Below are positions 61,546 to 64,000 of a DNA stretch of 64,000 nucleotides, piece by piece. The stretch comes from Paraprevotella clara YIT 11840 (lineage in GTDB: Bacteria; Bacteroidota; Bacteroidia; Bacteroidales; Bacteroidaceae), in contig NZ_JH376599.1 of assembly GCF_000233955.1 (NCBI RefSeq), positions 2,277 through 66,276 on the forward strand. Direction: 5' to 3'. The notes under the pieces were generated by a model. It was not told the origin of the DNA. It worked only from the letters and a program-made list of their open reading frames with translations, and searched no databases. The number at the start of each line of letters is the position of its first letter. The stretch's first letter is position 1. Position numbers and translations under genes: made by a program.

Positions 61546-62628
61546 TTAATCTACGCGGTCGAGTACAACGGGTAAGTCGGTGCGCAACTGCAACGTTCCG
61601 GATGTGATTAGCGTGTCTCCCACCTGCAATCCTTTTAATACTTGCACGCGTTCTTCTGTGCGCAGACCTACGGTCACTTCAACCGGTTGGGCTTTGCCGG
61701 ATTTATATAAGAATACTTTATCTTTACCCATTTCCGGTACGATGGCTTCGGCCGGAATAGCAATGGCATCTTGAATTTCCTGCTTCTTGAGGTTGATGCT
61801 GGCATAACGTCCCGGCGTAAGGCGTCCGTTGGGATTCTCATATAAGGCACGGACTTTCAGCGTGTGCGTGTTTTCGTCAATGGCAGACTCTTTGGCATAT
61901 ACTTTTGCCGGGAAGTTTTGTAAAGAACCGTCTATGGTGAATGTCAGAGCCGTACCCGGATTGACTTCATTCACATAACGTTCCGGGACGGAAAACTCCA
62001 CTTTCAGCGGGATGATACGGGTGAGTTTGCTCACGATGGTGGTAGGAGATGCGTATGCTCCCACGCTGATTTGGCGCAAGCCGATCACTCCGTCGAAAGG
62101 CGCCCGTAATTCCGTTAACTCTATTTGAGCTTTTACGATGTCGATTTCTGCTTTTAAGGTTTCGAGTTCCGTACGTACTTGTTCGTATGCCTCCTGGCTT
62201 ACCGCATCGTGCTGCAATAGGGTGCGTTGACGGTACACCCTGTCATTGGCCAGTTTGAGTTGGGCTTGCAAGCGTTTCAATTCGGCCTGTAATTGCCTGT
62301 CGTTTACCTTGGCAAGTAATTGCCCTTTGGTGACGTGGCTTCCTTCTTTGAACCCAATCTCTACGACTTGTCCGGATGTCTCGAAGGAAAGGTCTACTTC
62401 TTCGTCTGGTAATAGATTGCCGCTTACTGTGAATTCGTCAGTAAGGACACCCGTACGGACTTTTAGTGCGTTCACATTCAAAATATTCTTTTTTGCTTTA
62501 TCTCCGCTTTCTACTTTGTCGGCTTGAGCCAATTCGGAATTTAATTTGGGTAATTGGGAATAAACTCCCCATACCACTAAACCACATGCGATAAAGGCAA
62601 TGAGCCCCCATTTCACTTTCTTGTTCAT
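61546..62628 (-). CDS. RND periplasmic adaptor (membrane fusion protein)
   Basis: A 360-aa adaptor with one N-terminal membrane segment (GLIAFIACGLVVWGVYSQL) and no clear lipobox. The lipoyl half LSFETSGQVVEIGFKEGSHVTKGQ is followed by a helical hairpin (about residues 115-170), the second lipoyl half LRAPFDGVIGLRQISVGAY, and beta-barrel domains. First gene of the second RND operon. The closest promoter-like sequence is TTTATTTG at 62845-62852, one base from consensus and distant from the start. Confidence 0.93.
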   Translation of the reverse strand: MNKKVKWGLIAFIACGLVVWGVYSQLPKLNSELAQADKVESGDKAKKNILNVNALKVRTGVLTDEFTVSGNLLPDEEVDLSFETSGQVVEIGFKEGSHVTKGQLLAKVNDRQLQAELKRLQAQLKLANDRVYRQRTLLQHDAVSQEAYEQVRTELETLKAEIDIVKAQIELTELRAPFDGVIGLRQISVGAYASPTTIVSKLTRIIPLKVEFSVPERYVNEVNPGTALTFTIDGSLQNFPAKVYAKESAIDENTHTLKVRALYENPNGRLTPGRYASINLKKQEIQDAIAIPAEAIVPEMGKDKVFLYKSGKAQPVEVTVGLRTEERVQVLKGLQVGDTLITSGTLQLRTDLPVVLDRVD

Positions 62629-62961
62629 TAATCTCCCTTTTTTATATATGCTGTTTGTTAATTTTAAATTCTCTGCTGACGGAAAAACGTTGTTTTATGA
62701 ATAAACCAAATGACAGTGTATTAGGCTTTTTCATATATAACTTATACCTAAAACCGCAATATTAATCTTTCTTGGAAGCAAATAATCTAAATAAGTATGT
62801 TTCATGTCGTATTTTGTTTCTTTAGTATTATGGGAGTAAAAGTACAAATAAATTTGGTAGGAGATTCTTATTTATACATTTTTTAATGATAAAACAAACA
62901 GTTTCAGAAAAAACGGAACAGTAGATCATTGACGGGCAGAGTGGATTTCCTTGTATGCCGT
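62629..62961. other. Intergenic leader of the second RND operon
   Basis: An AT-rich stretch with no coding potential that I can support. The only signal is the weak -7-like TTTATTTG (minus strand) at 62845-62852, which would leave a leader of about 210 nt. I see no riboswitch or hairpin I can name. Confidence 0.4.
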
Positions 62962-63283
62962 AGGTACCCCTCTATACAGGAAGTTTGCAAAAAGATGTTT
63001 CATCTTTCAGATTTCACGATAAGTTACCCGTAATATTAATGTTACAAGCTGAAGGATGTTTCAGGTATCCTTCAGTCACGCTTCATTTCGTTCTAAGGAG
63101 AACGGAAAATCGTTTGGCTGAGATTGAAAAATCGTTTGGCTGAGAACTTTTTATCGCTTTCCGCAATGAAAGAAAGCTGAAATATACACTTTTTATCTTT
63201 CATCACGTAACATGCTATATGATAGTCTTTTATCATATAACCTGAAAGATGAAACATCTTTTTGAGAAATTCCTGGGGGGACG
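62962..63283 (+). repeat. Dispersed intergenic repeat, copy B
   Basis: A 322-bp non-coding element homologous to copy A at 26322-26662 in the same orientation. It is bounded by a perfect 23-bp terminal inverted repeat at 62988-63010 and 63242-63264, built on CTGAAAGATGAAACATC. The conserved core lies at 63032-63093. Two copies of the ATCGTTTGGCTGAGA unit lie at about 63109-63146, one fewer than in copy A. It sits between the RND operon promoter region and the tRNA cluster. Confidence 0.82.
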
Positions 63284-63415
63284 CAGTTCAGAGGAGTGAA
63301 GGCCAGAGCTTTCTTTCTCTTCAGACTAATAAAAATTTATGCTTAATCAAGGAGTCCCTCAGGTTTTTATGTTGACCCATTATTCCACTGCTTTTGGGTG
63401 TGGTGTTAGACAAAG

Positions 63416-63448
63416 AAAAGTCCTAAAGTATTGTACTTCAGGACTTTT
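63416..63448 (-). terminator. Terminator of the five-tRNA operon
   Basis: A 15-bp stem with one mismatch (63416-63430 with 63434-63448, from AAAAGTCCT to AGGACTTTT) lies 23 nt after the last tRNA. Its TACTTCAG half resembles the terminator of the first tRNA-Asp copy. Confidence 0.85.
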
Positions 63449-63471
63449 CTTTATTTTGCTTCATAAAAAAG

Positions 63472-63545
63472 CGGTGCGTACGGGACTCGAACCCGTGACC
63501 CCATGCGTGACAGGCATGTATTCTAACCAACTGAACTAACGCACC
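63472..63545 (-). tRNA. tRNA-Asp (GTC anticodon), second copy
   Basis: A 74-nt gene identical to the copy at 56916-56989, last of the five-tRNA operon. Similarity outside the gene is limited to a few bases on each side. Confidence 0.96.
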
Positions 63546-63551
63546 TTTAAG

Positions 63552-63624
<73 letters not shown>

Positions 63625-63638
63625 AAGGTTTATGGTTG

Positions 63639-63721
63639 TGGGTGGAGATGGATTCGAACCACCGAAGGCGTAAGCCAGCAGATTTACAGTCTGCCCCATT
63701 TGGCCACTCTGGTATCCACCC
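63639..63721 (-). tRNA. tRNA-Tyr (GTA anticodon)
   Basis: An 83-nt class II tRNA with a long variable arm (TGGCTTACGCCTTCG region), acceptor GGGTGGA/TCCACCC, and anticodon GTA in ACTGTAAAT. CCA is not encoded. Confidence 0.96.
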
Positions 63722-63729
63722 GCTCTTGG

Positions 63730-63803
63730 TGACTCCGACAGGATTCAAACCTGTAACCTTCTGATCCGTAGTCAGATGCTCTATTCAGTTGAGCTACGGA
63801 GCC
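63730..63803 (-). tRNA. tRNA-Arg (ACG anticodon)
   Basis: A 74-nt cloverleaf with acceptor GGCTCCG/CGGAGTC (one G-T pair), anticodon ACG in CTACGGA, and T-loop GGTTTGAATCC. The first anticodon base A is expected to be edited to inosine. Confidence 0.95.
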
Positions 63804-63814
63804 GTAAGAGGTGG

Positions 63815-63889
63815 TGGGCGTTGACGGATTCGAACCGCCGACCCTCTGCTTGTAAGGCAGATGCTCTGAACCAGCTGAGCTAAACGCCC
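63815..63889 (-). tRNA. tRNA-Val (TAC anticodon)
   Basis: A 75-nt cloverleaf with acceptor GGGCGTT/AACGCCC, anticodon TAC in CTTACAA, and T-loop GGTTCGAATCC. First gene of the tRNA operon, directly downstream of a good promoter. Confidence 0.96.
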
Positions 63890-63954
63890 TCTTTTCGCAT
63901 TGAAAAACGTTCAGACTTTTAAGTTTTGCCTGTGTTGTTTCTCGTTTGCGGTTG

Positions 63955-63985
63955 CAAAGGTACGCACTTTTTTTAATTCGGCAAA
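63955..63985 (-). promoter_or_regulatory. Complete promoter of the five-tRNA operon
   Basis: The minus strand reads TTTG (63982-63985), 19 nt, TACCTTTG (63955-63962), exact in both halves, about 65 nt upstream of tRNA-Val. Confidence 0.85.
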
Positions 63986-64000
63986 CATTTGAGGAATTTT

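Noticed and set aside
62629-63471. A hidden protein gene in the long gap before the tRNA operon
   Set aside because: Only very short frames with skewed composition occur, and the region is occupied by the non-coding repeat.

Overview
The window looks like chromosomal DNA of a member of the Bacteroidales, most likely Bacteroides, Phocaeicola or a close relative. The main evidence is gene content: Mfa/FimA-type fimbrillin genes, DUF3575, DUF5119, DUF4199 and DUF1893 proteins, RND pumps with lipoprotein adaptors, and MntP. Many genes are also preceded by the Bacteroidetes sigma signature (TTTG, about 20 nt, then TAnnTTTG). I saw no CRISPR array, integrase, transposase or rRNA.

Layout. 1-3.4 kb: ribH and a TPR membrane protein run leftward, divergent from recF-dciA; a 5-formyl-THF cyclo-ligase gene follows. 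3.4-12.7 kb: ten tightly packed leftward genes, in transcription order DUF4199, glycosyltransferase, a lipoprotein/outer-membrane pair, mntP, apbE, a Crp/Fnr regulator, M3 peptidase, dCMP deaminase and a C-terminal processing protease, ending at a strong terminator. 12.77-13.8 kb: a strong promoter, SRP RNA, tRNA-Thr, a terminator, then an unrecognised 239-aa gene. 13.85-25.9 kb: an eight-gene leftward fimbrial operon with three fimbrillin lipoproteins, a DUF5119 lipoprotein, two DUF3575 beta-barrels, an OmpA/TPR protein and a large protein that appears to carry three successive beta-barrel modules. Its upstream region is flanked by a near-perfect 24-bp inverted repeat around 154 bp, the architecture of a phase-variable invertible promoter.

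26.3-37 kb: an intergenic repeat, M16 peptidase, acyl-CoA synthetase, mutS2, an AraC regulator, a ZIP transporter and asparaginase. 37-41 kb: a sulfur locus with a four-domain CoA-disulfide reductase/rhodanese/TusA/DsrE protein, a MarR regulator and a convergent YeiH-type transporter. 41.2-48 kb: a winged-helix protein, an RND efflux operon and a divergent AraC regulator.

48.1-53.7 kb: a compact operon with a secreted flavodoxin, a polyferredoxin, a Tat-exported iron-sulfur aldo/keto reductase, DUF1893, an ECF S component, tatA and tatC. It seems to encode both a Tat translocase and its likely substrates. 53.7-57 kb: cysQ, trkH, a GNAT acetyltransferase and tRNA-Asp. 57-64 kb: a second RND operon, a second copy of the intergenic repeat, and a tRNA operon (Val-Arg-Tyr-Gly-Asp).

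The observations I rate highest are the candidate invertible promoter of the fimbrial operon, the self-contained Tat/iron-sulfur operon, the dispersed repeat with terminal inverted repeats, and the triple-barrel outer-membrane protein.
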